The translations under genes and the position numbers were made by a program. A stretch of 54,542 nt of DNA, from positions 1-54,542 of the forward strand of contig NZ_ALPT02000027.1 in assembly GCF_000292245.2 (NCBI RefSeq), given 5' to 3'. The notes beneath the pieces were generated by a model. That model did no database searches. It had not been told where the DNA came from and was given only the letters and a program-made list of their open reading frames with translations. Positions 7,881-16,539 of the stretch are shown here, one piece after another (positions within the stretch are counted from its first letter, which is position 1; every line of letters starts with the position of its first letter). The DNA comes from Alkalihalobacillus alcalophilus ATCC 27647 = CGMCC 1.3604 (GTDB lineage: Bacteria; Bacillota; Bacilli; Bacillales; Bacillaceae_D).

Positions 7881-8303
7881 CGCTTATGTTTATACGAAAC
7901 GGTCTGGATGACACAAAAGGCGATTGCAGAGCTTTATCAAAAGAGTGTTAATACAGTTAATGAACATATTAAAAATATTTATGAAGAAGGAGAATTGTAG
8001 GAGTTAGCAACTATTCGGAAAAACCGAATAGTTCAAATCGAGGGTAAACGTGAGGTAGAACGAGAAGTTTCATTTTACAACCTCGGAATGATCCTTGCTA
8101 TTGGCTATCGTGTTCGCTCACATAGAGGGACGCAATTTCGTCAATGGGCAACGGAGCGTTTAAATGAATATCTTGTCAAAGGCTTTACAATGGATGATGA
8201 CCGTTTAAAAGAGATGCGTAATCTTGGACAAGACTACTTTGACGAACTTCTTGAACGGATTCGTGATATACGAGCATCAGACATTACAACTCCCTTTCCT
8301 TAA
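7881..8303 (+). pseudogene. RhuM-family (virulence RhuM) gene remnant
   Basis: The reading frame from 7881 gives LYETVWMTQKAIAELYQKS, then NTVNEHIKNIYEEGEL, an in-frame TAG at 7998-8000, then TIRKNRIVQIEGKREVEREV, FYNLGMILAIGYRVRSHRG and TQFRQWATERLNEYLVKGFT. These are the core motifs of RhuM proteins. The N-terminus is missing, the amber stop splits the core, and the end (RDIRASDITTPFP) departs from the usual C-terminus. RhuM genes occur in mobile and defence islands and their role is poorly known. This copy is dead. Confidence 0.75.
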
Positions 8304-8450
8304 TAGTCTTCCTGCTTATTCCTTCATCGACGTACTCTTTGGCAACTTGCCATCCGTGAAGTGCAGTATAGTTCCTTAAAGTTTGTAGGAACTATGGTAA
8401 GATTAATAGATGGAAAACTCTATCATGCAGATGCGGACTACAATAGATAA
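8304..8450 (+). other. Unidentified coding relic
   Basis: In the same frame as the RhuM remnant, after TAA TAG, the sequence stays open for 46 codons. It reads TLWQLAIREVQYSSLKFVGT and continues with MVRLIDGKLYHADADYN before TAA at 8448-8450. The protein-like composition suggests a fragment of an old gene, but I do not recognise it and there is no start codon with a ribosome site. Confidence 0.3.
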
Positions 8451-8485
8451 ATGATAGAGCTCAATAATCTTAAGTAGGGTGTATT

Positions 8486-8890
8486 ATGAATCGAAAAATC
8501 ATTCTGACCTTTTTTTCAATGGCAATATTAGTTGTATTAGGAAGTGTATACATTATCAAATCACCTTCTCCAGGTGAGGTTTCATTAAAGATTATTAATC
8601 AAACGGATAAAGATATAGACGAGTTATTAATTACTTATAATAATGATATTGAAAATGGTGTTGAACTACCAATTGTTTATTCTAATGACGAATTAAAATA
8701 TTTGGTTGATGTTAAGGAAACGTCTACTGAAGAGTTTTATGAGGGTTCAATGGAACTTACTTATTTAGATTCTAGTCAAATAATCATTCCTTACTTTGGA
8801 GAGACTTGGAGTGGCGAAGTAATCGTTGTTATAAACTCCATTGAAAATAATCAATTAGACATCACTATAGAGAAAACCGTTCAATTATAA
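8486..8890 (+). CDS. Small membrane-anchored extracytoplasmic protein, unknown function
   Basis: The 134-aa product has an N-terminal signal anchor (basic MNRK, then a hydrophobic segment around residues 5-23, no lipobox cysteine). An acidic, beta-rich outer domain follows (EVSLKIINQTDKDIDELLIT, ELTYLDSSQIIIPYFGETW). The start at 8486 has GTAGGGTG upstream. It stands alone, with the hairpin at 9022-9066 as likely terminator. No family recognised; it is probably a cell-surface protein. Confidence 0.65.
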   Translation: MNRKIILTFFSMAILVVLGSVYIIKSPSPGEVSLKIINQTDKDIDELLITYNNDIENGVELPIVYSNDELKYLVDVKETSTEEFYEGSMELTYLDSSQIIIPYFGETWSGEVIVVINSIENNQLDITIEKTVQL

Positions 8891-8892
8891 TA

Positions 8893-9087
8893 AAAAGAGG
8901 CTAGGACATAACTAGTTATAGAAAGGAGAAAACGAGTTCAAAGAACATATTTTAGTTGATTTTCGGGAGCGGTGAGTCGAACTCCATTCATCGCCATCCA
9001 ATCCGTTCCAATAAATATAATGAAAGCCGGAGACATTTTAAAAGAGTAAAATGTCTCCGGCTTTTCATATCAGATAAGGGTTTTGTC
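8893..9087 (+). repeat. Short copy of the mosaic intergenic element (195 bp)
   Basis: Inverted relative to 3765-4144. Both outer parts align, but the 187-bp core is missing exactly between the TTTTCGG repeats, leaving GATTTTCGGGAG. It ends in an 18-bp perfect stem (9023-9040 with 9047-9064) that is followed by TTTTC and can terminate the upstream gene. Compared with the long copy, a T-A pair in the stem is replaced by A-T, a compensatory change that supports a selected hairpin. Confidence 0.75.
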
Positions 9088-9145
9088 TCTTAAATTGTCA
9101 CGAGCAATCTTATCAAAAATAGTAAAAGATGGTCCCCAGCGTATT

Positions 9146-9853
9146 TTACCATTCTTTTGGTTCGTAGTTTAATTCTCTAAATAATTGAGTACGCTCTTTT
9201 TTGGACAAATCTTTCCATTGGCCAGGAGGGAGGTTGCCTAAATGAATATTCATGATTCGTGTTCTTTGCAATCGGTAAACGTCGTATCCGAGTTCAGCAC
9301 ACATGCGGCGAATTTGACGATTTAGTCCCTGTGTTAAAATGATTTGAAAATCAAATTTTGATAACTGAACAACTTTACAAGGGAGTGTTTTCGTCCCTAA
9401 TATTTTGACACCTTCTGACATCTTTTTTAAGAATTCAGGAGTAATCGGCCTGTCTACGGAAACGATATATTCTTTTTCATGCTTATTTTCAGAACGTAGA
9501 ATTTCGTTTACAATGTCACCATCGTTTGTAAGCAGTATTAAGCCCTCTGAATCTTTATCCAAGCGTCCAATATTAAAAACTCTTAATGGGTGGTTAACTA
9601 AATCAACAATATTTCCCTTTACGCCTTTTTCTGTTGTACTAGTAATGCCCACAGGTTTATTTAAGGCAATATAAACATTATTCCTTGCTACTCGAATTTG
9701 ATTTCCGTCTACTCGTACGTCGTCGCCCGGTTCAACTTGGCTTCCGATCGTTGCCCGTTTTCCATTAATGGTTACTCTACCAGCCGTAATAAATTTATCA
9801 GCACCTCGCCTAGACGCTTTTCCTGATTCACTTATGAATTTATTTATACGCAT
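9146..9853 (-). CDS. rluF: 23S rRNA pseudouridine synthase, RluF/RsuA family
   Basis: S4 RNA-binding domain at residues 1-50 (RINKFISESGKASRRGADKF, AGRVTINGKRA), then the RsuA-type catalytic domain with NIGRLDKDSEGLILLTNDG. Asp99 in GRLD is the catalytic residue. The C-terminal motif QGLNRQIRRMCAELGYDVYR is typical of RluB/E/F. 235 aa is normal. It isomerises a uridine in large-subunit rRNA; RluF is the closest subgroup by eye, but RsuA-like relatives cannot be fully excluded. Single gene on the minus strand; start ATG at 9853. Confidence 0.85.
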   Translation of the reverse strand: MRINKFISESGKASRRGADKFITAGRVTINGKRATIGSQVEPGDDVRVDGNQIRVARNNVYIALNKPVGITSTTEKGVKGNIVDLVNHPLRVFNIGRLDKDSEGLILLTNDGDIVNEILRSENKHEKEYIVSVDRPITPEFLKKMSEGVKILGTKTLPCKVVQLSKFDFQIILTQGLNRQIRRMCAELGYDVYRLQRTRIMNIHLGNLPPGQWKDLSKKERTQLFRELNYEPKEW

Positions 9854-9977
9854 ATTGACACATCCTTAATCAGAGGATTGTTTGATTCGATACTAACTAT
9901 ACTTTATTTTAAGGATGAATCACAAACTTTTATTCCGGAGATTTAGAAGAAGTTAATGAACTTCAGTTGAGAAATGG

Positions 9978-10014
9978 AAAGAGCTGAAACGATTTGACGC
10001 CGTTTCAGCTCTTT
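9978..10014. terminator. Bidirectional hairpin downstream of the amidohydrolase gene
   Basis: AAAGAGCTGAAAC (9978-9990) pairs with GTTTCAGCTCTTT (10002-10014). It lies just after the stop of the M20 gene and would end the minus-strand met operon; the T-rich side is stronger on the plus strand. Confidence 0.7.
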
Positions 10015-10018
10015 CTCT

Positions 10019-11218
10019 TTATTTTTTTTCAGCAATTGCTTGCTCGTATTCTTTTCTCACTCGATGGAGAAGTTCAGAGTCTGTGAGCAAACGGTAACCA
10101 GTCGAGGTAAGTGATTTCGCTCCAGTGATCAGTGCCTGATTGCCTTGTTCTGATTTGGCCGCTTCTCTGAATTCGACCGTATGAGCAACGAGATCGTCTG
10201 GACCAATTTTAATATACCCATGGGCAGTGGGTACTTCATAGCTGATGTTTCCAGCGTCTGTGGAGCCTTTGCCTTTACGTTTTTCTGTATGCACGGTTTC
10301 GCCGAGTGCTTCGAGCTCTTCGTGTAAAGTTTGATCCAACACGGAATTGAGAACAAAATCTTTCACTTCATTTTGGAAACGCTCAATTTTCACAGTCGCT
10401 CCAGTCGCTAATGCGGCACCGTCAGCGACAGCCCGGACTTTCGTTGATACCTCTTCCGTCTTACTCCATGTTTCAGCTCGTATATAGAAGCGGGCTGATG
10501 CATACTCTGGAATAATGTTTGGAGCATCGCCGCCATGTGTAATAATGCCGTGGATGCGGACATCGGATGGGAGCTGTTGACGTAGGGCATTGATCCCATT
10601 AAATAATTGGATGACCGCATCAAGGGCATTGATTCCATTTTCTGGTGAGCCTGCTGCATGGGCAGGTTTTCCATAAAAATGAAAATCAAGTGGGTCAACG
10701 GCAAGTGTTTCACTAGTTAAGGCCGTTTTCCCTGCCGGATGAAGCATGAGTGCTACATCCACCTCTTTCAAAAAGCCATGTTTAACAAAACTTCCTTTTG
10801 CACTGCCGTTTGGTCCACCTTCTTCTGCAGGTGTACCTAGTACGACGACACGACCACCAGTATCAGGTAAGGCTTCTGCAAGGGCAATGCCAGCAGCCAC
10901 ACTTGTTGTCCCTATAATGTTGTGTCCGCATGCATGGCCGATTCCAGGTAGGGCATCATATTCGGCCAGAAATGCGACAGTTGGTCCGTCTTGGCCACTC
11001 TCCTTTACTGCATAAAAGGATGTTTCGTGTCCGGCAACAGCTGTTGTGACTTCAAAGCCTGCCTTTTTTAAAATCTCCACATGTTTCTCGCTGGCATACA
11101 CTTCCTCATTTCCTATTTCAGGATTCGCATGAATGTCTTGGCTCGTTTTAATATAAAGCTCACGATTATTTTCGATGGAATGAAACAGTGCGTCTTTCGA
11201 GTAATTTGTAACGCTCAT
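10019..11218 (-). CDS. M20-family amidohydrolase (AbgB/aminoacylase-like)
   Basis: The 399-aa protein has M20D metal-binding motifs: FLAEYDALPGIGHACGHNII (Asp/His ligands), TPAEEGGPNGSAKG (catalytic Glu pair), MLHPAG and the dimerisation-domain motif YGKPAHAAGSPENGINALDA. Such enzymes remove acyl groups from N-acyl amino acids or cleave aminobenzoyl-glutamate-like amides in the cytosol. It is the last gene of the metN-metI-metQ operon, 19 bp after metQ, under the SAM riboswitch. This context suggests it releases methionine, cysteine or a related sulfur amino acid from an acylated form imported by the transporter. Substrate inferred only. Confidence 0.85.
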   Translation of the reverse strand: MSVTNYSKDALFHSIENNRELYIKTSQDIHANPEIGNEEVYASEKHVEILKKAGFEVTTAVAGHETSFYAVKESGQDGPTVAFLAEYDALPGIGHACGHNIIGTTSVAAGIALAEALPDTGGRVVVLGTPAEEGGPNGSAKGSFVKHGFLKEVDVALMLHPAGKTALTSETLAVDPLDFHFYGKPAHAAGSPENGINALDAVIQLFNGINALRQQLPSDVRIHGIITHGGDAPNIIPEYASARFYIRAETWSKTEEVSTKVRAVADGAALATGATVKIERFQNEVKDFVLNSVLDQTLHEELEALGETVHTEKRKGKGSTDAGNISYEVPTAHGYIKIGPDDLVAHTVEFREAAKSEQGNQALITGAKSLTSTGYRLLTDSELLHRVRKEYEQAIAEKK

Positions 11219-11237
11219 TGCAACTCCTCCTAAAGGT

Positions 11238-12110
11238 TTATTTTTTTAGTTCTTCAAAAGCGGCATCTAATTGTGCTTGAGTTAATTTAACAAGGATCGA
11301 ACCGCCGTTTGTATCATCCTTGATTGCTTGTTCGATGTCCGCTTCTTGGTAAAGCTCCACAACACGTTTATAAGTTTTGTTCTCTTTATTTTCAGCACTT
11401 GTCGCAATGATGTTGACGTAAGGGTGGATATCGTCATTATCTTCATCTTCTTTCAAAATCGGATCATCAGCTGGTGATAAGCCTGCTTGTCCCGCAACTC
11501 CATTATTTATGATAGAACCCGCAACATCCGGTAGAACACGTGGTGTTTGTTGGGCAGTCATGGGGATGATCTCCAAGTTTAATTGATTTTCGGTAATCTT
11601 TGAAGGGTCGCCGAACATTCCAAAATCATCTGCCAGTTTAATTAAATCAGTACTCTCGAGGAGGCGGAGAGCTCGAGCTTGGTTAGAAGGATCATCTGGA
11701 ATCGCAATTTTGTCCCCTTCTTTAAGTTCGGAAATATCTTCAAGCTTTTCGGAGTATAGACCCATAGGTGCAAACATCGTCGAACCAATTGGCAAAATGT
11801 CTTCTCCACTTTCTTTAACATATTGTCCAAGGAAAGCGATATGTTGGAATGCGTTAATGTCAATTTCACCATGTGCTAATGCGTTGTTGGGCAAGGTATA
11901 ATCGGCAAATTCAATAAGTTCAATTTCAATCCCTTCTTTAGCAGCTTTCTCTTTTAAAAGCGGCCACTGAGCACCGTCTGCACCATTTACCCCAATTTTC
12001 ACTTTGACGGGTTCATCCTCACTACTATCGGCGTTACTAATATTACTACCACAAGCAGCAAGAACTAAAACGGTTAATATAGTCAAACATAAAATCGAAA
12101 ATTTCTTCAT
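11238..12110 (-). CDS. metQ: Methionine ABC transporter substrate-binding lipoprotein
   Basis: NlpA/MetQ family: lipoprotein signal with lipobox LAAC (Cys20), then VKIGVNGADGAQWPLLKEKA, EIDINAFQHIAFLGQY and SIINNGVAGQAGL, the methionine-pocket regions of the family. It captures methionine outside the membrane for MetI/MetN. 290 aa is slightly longer than usual (~270), from an acidic linker after the Cys and an EDEDNDD insert near residue 220. Third gene of the minus-strand operon. Confidence 0.9.
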   Translation of the reverse strand: MKKFSILCLTILTVLVLAACGSNISNADSSEDEPVKVKIGVNGADGAQWPLLKEKAAKEGIEIELIEFADYTLPNNALAHGEIDINAFQHIAFLGQYVKESGEDILPIGSTMFAPMGLYSEKLEDISELKEGDKIAIPDDPSNQARALRLLESTDLIKLADDFGMFGDPSKITENQLNLEIIPMTAQQTPRVLPDVAGSIINNGVAGQAGLSPADDPILKEDEDNDDIHPYVNIIATSAENKENKTYKRVVELYQEADIEQAIKDDTNGGSILVKLTQAQLDAAFEELKK

Positions 12111-12157
12111 TTCAAAACAACTCCTAGTTTTATATTTTTGGGTAGATTAACGACGCA

Positions 12158-12808
12158 TTATTTTTTTGAAAGGGTATTTCCAATCCATTGGGCCACTTGC
12201 ACCAAGATAATCAAAATTAAAACCGTTACGAGCATGACACTACCATCAAAGCGTTGGTAGCCGTAAGTCATCGCGATATGTCCAAGGCCACCACCACCGA
12301 CTGTGCCAGCAACGGCTGAAAAATCGATTAGCATAACCGTTACAAAAGTAAGGCCTAAAACGAGCGGGCCGAGTGCTTCAGGGATCAACACAGTGAAAAT
12401 GATCCGAAGTGGACTAGCTCCCATCGCTTGGGCAGCTTCAATGACACAGGGGTCAATGCTGACTAAGTTATTTTCTACGACTCGGGCAATCGTAAAACTG
12501 GCGACAATGGTCATTGGAAAAATCGCGGCCGCTGTCCCGATGGTTGTTCCCATTACTAATCTAGTAAGCTGAGAAATCGCAACTAGGAAAATAATAAAGG
12601 GTATCGGCCGAATAATATTAATGATGATATTTAATACTTGAAAGATGATTTTATTTTCTAAAATATTATTTTCCCTCGTGACAAAGAGAAGTAGACCAAA
12701 CGTAATTCCAATGATGGAACCAAAAATAAGGGTGGCGATAACCATGAAGAGTGTTTCCCCAGTGCCTTCGAGTATTCGTGGCCAAAAAGTGGTCCAATCA
12801 ACATTCAT
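12158..12808 (-). CDS. metI: Methionine ABC transporter permease
   Basis: 216-aa MetI-type membrane protein with five to six hydrophobic segments and the EAA loop (IEAAQAMGASPLRIIFTVLI) that contacts the ATPase. The segments NIIRPIPFIIFLVAI and AGTVGGGGLGHIAMTYGYQR are family signatures. Start overlaps the end of metN by 11 bp, so the subunits are cotranslated. Confidence 0.92.
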   Translation of the reverse strand: MNVDWTTFWPRILEGTGETLFMVIATLIFGSIIGITFGLLLFVTRENNILENKIIFQVLNIIINIIRPIPFIIFLVAISQLTRLVMGTTIGTAAAIFPMTIVASFTIARVVENNLVSIDPCVIEAAQAMGASPLRIIFTVLIPEALGPLVLGLTFVTVMLIDFSAVAGTVGGGGLGHIAMTYGYQRFDGSVMLVTVLILIILVQVAQWIGNTLSKK

Positions 12809-13823
12809 GTTCTGTTACCTCCTCTAGTTCCACGATGGATTTTAGTGTACTTAATACGTTTTGAATCGCTGTCTGTTCTCCAATAAAGGAGATGATTAAG
12901 TTTCCAAATAGTTTTTCTTGTAGCTCTCGTACTGAACCGTAGACGATATTAAAATCGACCCCATGTTCTTTAGTAACCGTTGATAGAATGGGTTCATTGG
13001 AAACATCTCCTTTAAAGATGATTCGATACAATTTCCCACCACCTCGTGTTCGCCACTTTTCTAAAATTGTTTTAGATGGTAAGTCTTGCTGAACCGATTG
13101 AATAAATCGCTGGGTTGTTGGATGTTGCGGAGCAGTGAAGGTATCAAACACACTTCCGGCTTCAATGACCTCTCCGTTTTCCATAATTGCTACTTTGTCA
13201 CAAATCGATTGGATCACATGCATTTCATGGGTAATTAATAAAATCGTGATCCCAAAATCTCGGTTTACTTTTTTTAATAACTTTAAAATATCAGCGGTTG
13301 TTTCTGGATCGAGGGCAGATGTAGCTTCATCACAAATAAGAATATCTGGTGAAGTAGCAAGGGCTCTTGCGATACCGACTCGTTGTTTTTGTCCGCCCGA
13401 CAGTTGATCCGGGAAATCTTTTGCTTTATCGGCAAGTCCAACAAAATTCAATAATTCTGTTACACGTTCATTGATTTCTTTTTTTGGAACACCAGCCAAT
13501 TTCAATGGGTAGGCAATGTTCCCAGCTACTGTACGTGAGTTAAATAAGTTAAAGTTTTGAAAAATCATCCCAATATTACGTCGTCTTGTTCGTAAGTCCT
13601 TAGAAGATAGCTTACTGACATCTATATCTTGGATAAAAACAGTGCCAGAAGTGGGACGTTCAAGCATGTTTACTAAGCGAAGCAGTGTGCTTTTTCCTGC
13701 CCCACTGAAGCCAATAATTCCGAAGATTTCCCCTTTGTTAATCGATAGGGAAACATTCTTAACGGCATGGACTTCTCGTTTTCCGAGAATAAAAGTCTTG
13801 GAAACATCTATAAATTCAATCAT
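12798..13823 (-). CDS. metN: Methionine ABC transporter ATPase with NIL domain
   Basis: Start set at the ATG of MIEFIDVSKT (13823), because AGGAGG lies 7 bases before it; an in-frame ATG at 13850 lacks such a site. Walker A is GFSGAGKS (38-45), the signature LSGGQKQRVGIARAL, Walker B ILICDEATSALD. The last ~75 residues form the NIL/ACT-like domain that binds cytosolic methionine and causes trans-inhibition. 341 aa is the normal MetN length. First gene of the SAM-riboswitch operon. Confidence 0.92.
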   Translation of the reverse strand: MIEFIDVSKTFILGKREVHAVKNVSLSINKGEIFGIIGFSGAGKSTLLRLVNMLERPTSGTVFIQDIDVSKLSSKDLRTRRRNIGMIFQNFNLFNSRTVAGNIAYPLKLAGVPKKEINERVTELLNFVGLADKAKDFPDQLSGGQKQRVGIARALATSPDILICDEATSALDPETTADILKLLKKVNRDFGITILLITHEMHVIQSICDKVAIMENGEVIEAGSVFDTFTAPQHPTTQRFIQSVQQDLPSKTILEKWRTRGGGKLYRIIFKGDVSNEPILSTVTKEHGVDFNIVYGSVRELQEKLFGNLIISFIGEQTAIQNVLSTLKSIVELEEVTEHEC

Positions 13824-13943
13824 GTGTTGACCTCCTGAAGAGTTCTTCAATTCTATGTAGACAATGATGCATCCATCGAACTTTCTAAACTAGATTCGAA
13901 AATGAACAATCTATTTCATCACAACACCTAACAAAAATCTCCA

Positions 13944-13990
13944 ACAAAAAAATCCCCCCTTTTCTCAATAAATAAGAAAAAGAAGGATTC
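13944..13990 (-). terminator. Riboswitch-controlled terminator of the met operon
   Basis: On the minus strand AATCC...TTTTCTTA pairs with GAGAAAAGG...GGATT and is followed by seven T residues. It sits between the SAM-I aptamer and metN and is the expression platform: formed when SAM is bound. Confidence 0.8.
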
Positions 13991-14002
13991 TATAAAAAAG
14001 CA

Positions 14003-14121
14003 CGATCTTTTTCTCATCTTTCAAATGCCTAAGCATTTGTAGGAGTTGGCACAGTTTTCTAATATAGAATCTGTTGCCGAGACGTCATAGGGCCTTTCCC
14101 TCGATCTCTCTTGATAAGAAA
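14003..14121 (-). promoter_or_regulatory. SAM-I (S-box) riboswitch aptamer
   Basis: Read on the minus strand: CTTATCAAGAGAGATCGAGG, GGAAAGGCCCTATGACGTC, CGGCAACA, then ACTGTGCCAACTCCTAC and a closing strand AAAGATGAGAAAAAGA. These are the conserved P1-P4 elements of SAM-I, including the GAGGGA-like kink-turn and the GGCAACC-type P3 region. It turns off metN-metI-metQ-M20 when SAM is plentiful. Confidence 0.95.
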
Positions 14122-14161
14122 ATGATGTATAGCTATTCGATTGTTACAAGAATTAATTTTC

Positions 14162-14190
14162 ATCTTAGAGGGATTATGTAAAAAAGTCAA
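14162..14190 (-). promoter_or_regulatory. Likely sigma-A promoter of the met operon
   Basis: On the minus strand TTGACT (14190-14185) and TAAGAT (14167-14162) are spaced by 17 bp, placing the RNA start about 30 nt before the SAM aptamer. Bases 14191-14523 between this and mqo hold no other clear element. Confidence 0.6.
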
Positions 14191-14523
14191 CAAAAACTTT
14201 TATAAGATAAGTTTAGCTTTAAATAATTATACTAATATACCAAGTGTCAAGTAGAATAAAAGAATAGCGAGCAGGTAAAAAACAACAATGTAGTTAAGCC
14301 ATTTTTCAATGGAGTGTTCTATAAATAAAATACGATTAGACAAATAGATAAACGTATGTCATATCTTTAGTTTACAAACATTTACTCTATGTAAAACGAC
14401 AAGAAATATTTTAAATTTCTAACAATAGTGCTACAATGTGATTAGGTAATTAATCCAGAAATGATGTATGACAACTTGTGTTTACATTCTTTCTGCGAAT
14501 TTTAACGTATAAGGAAGGAAAAC

Positions 14524-16056
14524 ATGACGAACAAACAAAATACAACGGACGTTATATTAATTGGTGCCGGAGTCATGAGTGCGACTTTGGGGATACTTCT
14601 GAAAGAATTAGTACCGGATTGGAATATAAAAGTATTTGAGAAGCTTTCAAACGCAGGAGAGGAAAGCTCTAACGAATGGAATAATGCAGGAACAGGGCAT
14701 GCGGCACTGTGTGAGCTTAATTACACGAGTGAAAATCCGGATGGATCTGTCGATATTAGTAAAGCGATAAAAATTAACGAACAATTTCAAGTTTCTATGC
14801 AGTTTTGGTCTTATCTTGTTAATCATAATCTGATTCAGAATCCAGAAGATTTTATCAGATTATTGCCTCATATGAGTTTAGTACAAGAGCAACAAAATGT
14901 CGATTTTTTAAAAAGGCGTTTTAAAGCGCTTTCAGAAAATCCTTTGTTTAAGGGAATGGAATTTTCTGATGATGCCAAGAAGCTGATGGAATGGATTCCG
15001 CTAATTATGAAAGATCGTCCAGCGGATGAAGTGATTGCGGCCACTAAAATTGATTCAGGGACAGATGTCAATTTTGGAGCTTTAACGCGCAAGATGTTCG
15101 ATCGATTAGAGAAGCAAAGTGTCGAGATTAACTATAATCATAGTGTCACAAATATAAACCGTACGAGTGATGGCTTGTGGGAATTAAAAGTACGGAATCA
15201 TGAAAACGGTTCTCTTGACCATCATAAGGCTAAATTTGTCTTTATCGGTGGTGGTGGCGGAAGTCTTCATTTGTTACAAAAATCAGGTATTCCTGAAGGT
15301 AAGCATATTGGAGGATTCCCGGTTAGTGGAATCTTTATGGTCTGTAATAATCCAGATGTGGCAGAGCAGCATCATGCCAAAGTATATGGGAAAGCTAAAG
15401 TTGGGGCACCGCCAATGTCTGTCCCACACCTGGATACACGTTTTATCGACAATAAAAAAATGCTGCTCTTCGGACCGTTTGCCGGTTTTTCACCTAAGTT
15501 TTTAAAATACGGGTCGGTATTTGATCTGTTAACATCGGTAAAACCAGATAATTTGGTTACGATGTTGGCGGCCGGAGCCAAGAACATGTCGTTAACGAAA
15601 TACTTGATTCAGCAAGTGATGTTAACAAAGGAACAACGGATGGAAGAGTTACGTGAGTTTATTCCGAACGCTAAAAGCGAGGATTGGGAGTTAGTAGTCG
15701 CCGGTCAACGTGTGCAAGTCATCAAAGATACGGAAGCTGAAGGAAAAGGAGCCCTTCAATTTGGAACCGAAGTCATTAGTGCAAAAGATGGTTCGATTGC
15801 GGCCTTATTAGGAGCCTCTCCAGGTGCTTCCACTGCCGTTCATGTGATGCTTGAAGTCATCCAAAAATGTTTCCCACAACATATAAAAGAGTGGGAACCG
15901 AAAATAAAAGAAATGATTCCATCCTATGGTGTGTCATTAATGGATAATCCTGAGCTTCTTGAAGAAATTCATGCTTCAACAGCAGAGTCGCTCGGCTTAA
16001 ACGACAATAACCAAACAGATTCAAAAAGAAATTCTCGTTTTTTAAAGCAAGCATAG
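14524..16056 (+). CDS. mqo: Malate:quinone oxidoreductase
   Basis: FAD-binding motif VILIGAGVMSATLG at residues ~10-23, then ESSNEWNNAGTGHAALCELN, GTDVNFGALTR, FIGGGGGSLHLLQKSGIPEG and FPVSGIF, all diagnostic of Mqo. The peripheral membrane flavoprotein oxidises malate to oxaloacetate and reduces quinone in the citric acid cycle. 510 aa is normal. Single gene with its own terminator at 16086. ATG at 14524 follows AAGGAAGG. Confidence 0.95.
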   Translation: MTNKQNTTDVILIGAGVMSATLGILLKELVPDWNIKVFEKLSNAGEESSNEWNNAGTGHAALCELNYTSENPDGSVDISKAIKINEQFQVSMQFWSYLVNHNLIQNPEDFIRLLPHMSLVQEQQNVDFLKRRFKALSENPLFKGMEFSDDAKKLMEWIPLIMKDRPADEVIAATKIDSGTDVNFGALTRKMFDRLEKQSVEINYNHSVTNINRTSDGLWELKVRNHENGSLDHHKAKFVFIGGGGGSLHLLQKSGIPEGKHIGGFPVSGIFMVCNNPDVAEQHHAKVYGKAKVGAPPMSVPHLDTRFIDNKKMLLFGPFAGFSPKFLKYGSVFDLLTSVKPDNLVTMLAAGAKNMSLTKYLIQQVMLTKEQRMEELREFIPNAKSEDWELVVAGQRVQVIKDTEAEGKGALQFGTEVISAKDGSIAALLGASPGASTAVHVMLEVIQKCFPQHIKEWEPKIKEMIPSYGVSLMDNPELLEEIHASTAESLGLNDNNQTDSKRNSRFLKQA

Positions 16057-16085
16057 TATGAGGTCATTTTTAATAAGAGTGATAG

Positions 16086-16127
16086 AAGCGTCAAAGTACA
16101 GTTCATTGTCTTTGATGCTTTTTTTAG
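16086..16127 (+). terminator. Terminator after mqo
   Basis: AGCGTCAAAG pairs with CTTTGATGCT, followed by seven T. Confidence 0.8.
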
Positions 16128-16131
16128 GTTC

Positions 16132-16359
16132 GTAATAATAGGTATCCCTGATTTATTTGAAGCTTTAACATGGGCGATTATAGGTCAACAAATTAATTTA
16201 ACATTTGCTTATACTTTAAAGAAGCGGTTTGTCGAGCACTTTGGTGAAAGCCTAACTTTTGAAGGAGATAATTTCTGGGTATTCCCATCTCCTGAGAAAA
16301 TCATAAGTATAAAGGTAGATGAGTTGAGAGACCTTCAGCTTGTCGTCAAAGTCTCGTAA
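16132..16359 (+). pseudogene. DNA-3-methyladenine glycosylase II (AlkA) fragment
   Basis: In frame from 16132 the sequence reads GIPDLFEALTWAIIGQQINL, then TFAYTLKKRFVEHFGESLTF and VFPSPEKIISIKVDELRDLQ, the start of the helix-hairpin-helix glycosylase domain. There is no start codon or ribosome site, and the frame ends at 16357-16359 before the catalytic HhH-Asp region. This is a piece of about 75 codons, truncated at both ends, left by a deletion; a stem follows directly. Confidence 0.8.
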
Positions 16360-16383
16360 AACGAGATAGTCGACAAGCTTTTT
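16338..16383 (+). terminator. Long stem-loop overlapping the AlkA remnant end
   Basis: AGCTTGTCG pairs with CGACAAGCT, with an inner TCTCGT/ACGAGA stem, followed by TTTTT. Strong intrinsic terminator. Confidence 0.75.
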
Positions 16384-16493
16384 TATGTTGAGAGAGTAAC
16401 CGTGCTAAACTATATTATTTAGCATATAGTAATTATTGGATAATTTTCTTTAGGAAAACATACATATCAAGTAAGTTGATTAAAACAGCGAAA

Positions 16494-16522
16494 GTGACAT
16501 CCCTTATAATTTAAGCTATAAT
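16494..16522 (+). promoter_or_regulatory. Promoter of the second met-type transporter
   Basis: GTGACA (16494-16499), 17-bp spacer, TATAAT (16517-16522). A perfect 7-bp dyad TGCTAAA/TTTAGCA lies upstream at 16403-16424 and might be an operator. No S-box or T-box is visible here. Confidence 0.6.
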
Positions 16523-16539
16523 AATGAACGTTGTAATCA

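Noticed and set aside
8009..8033. Hairpin AACTATTCGG/CCGAATAGTT as a regulatory site
   Set aside because: It lies inside the RhuM coding remnant, where the IRKNRIVQ codons explain the sequence.
13824..13850. Longer metN start
   Set aside because: The internal ATG at 13823 has an AGGAGG site at proper distance; the upstream ATG does not.
16403..16424. Dyad TGCTAAA/TTTAGCA as a methionine-regulator site
   Set aside because: Plausible as an operator but lies about 70 bp upstream of the promoter and matches no motif I can name; only mentioned with the promoter.
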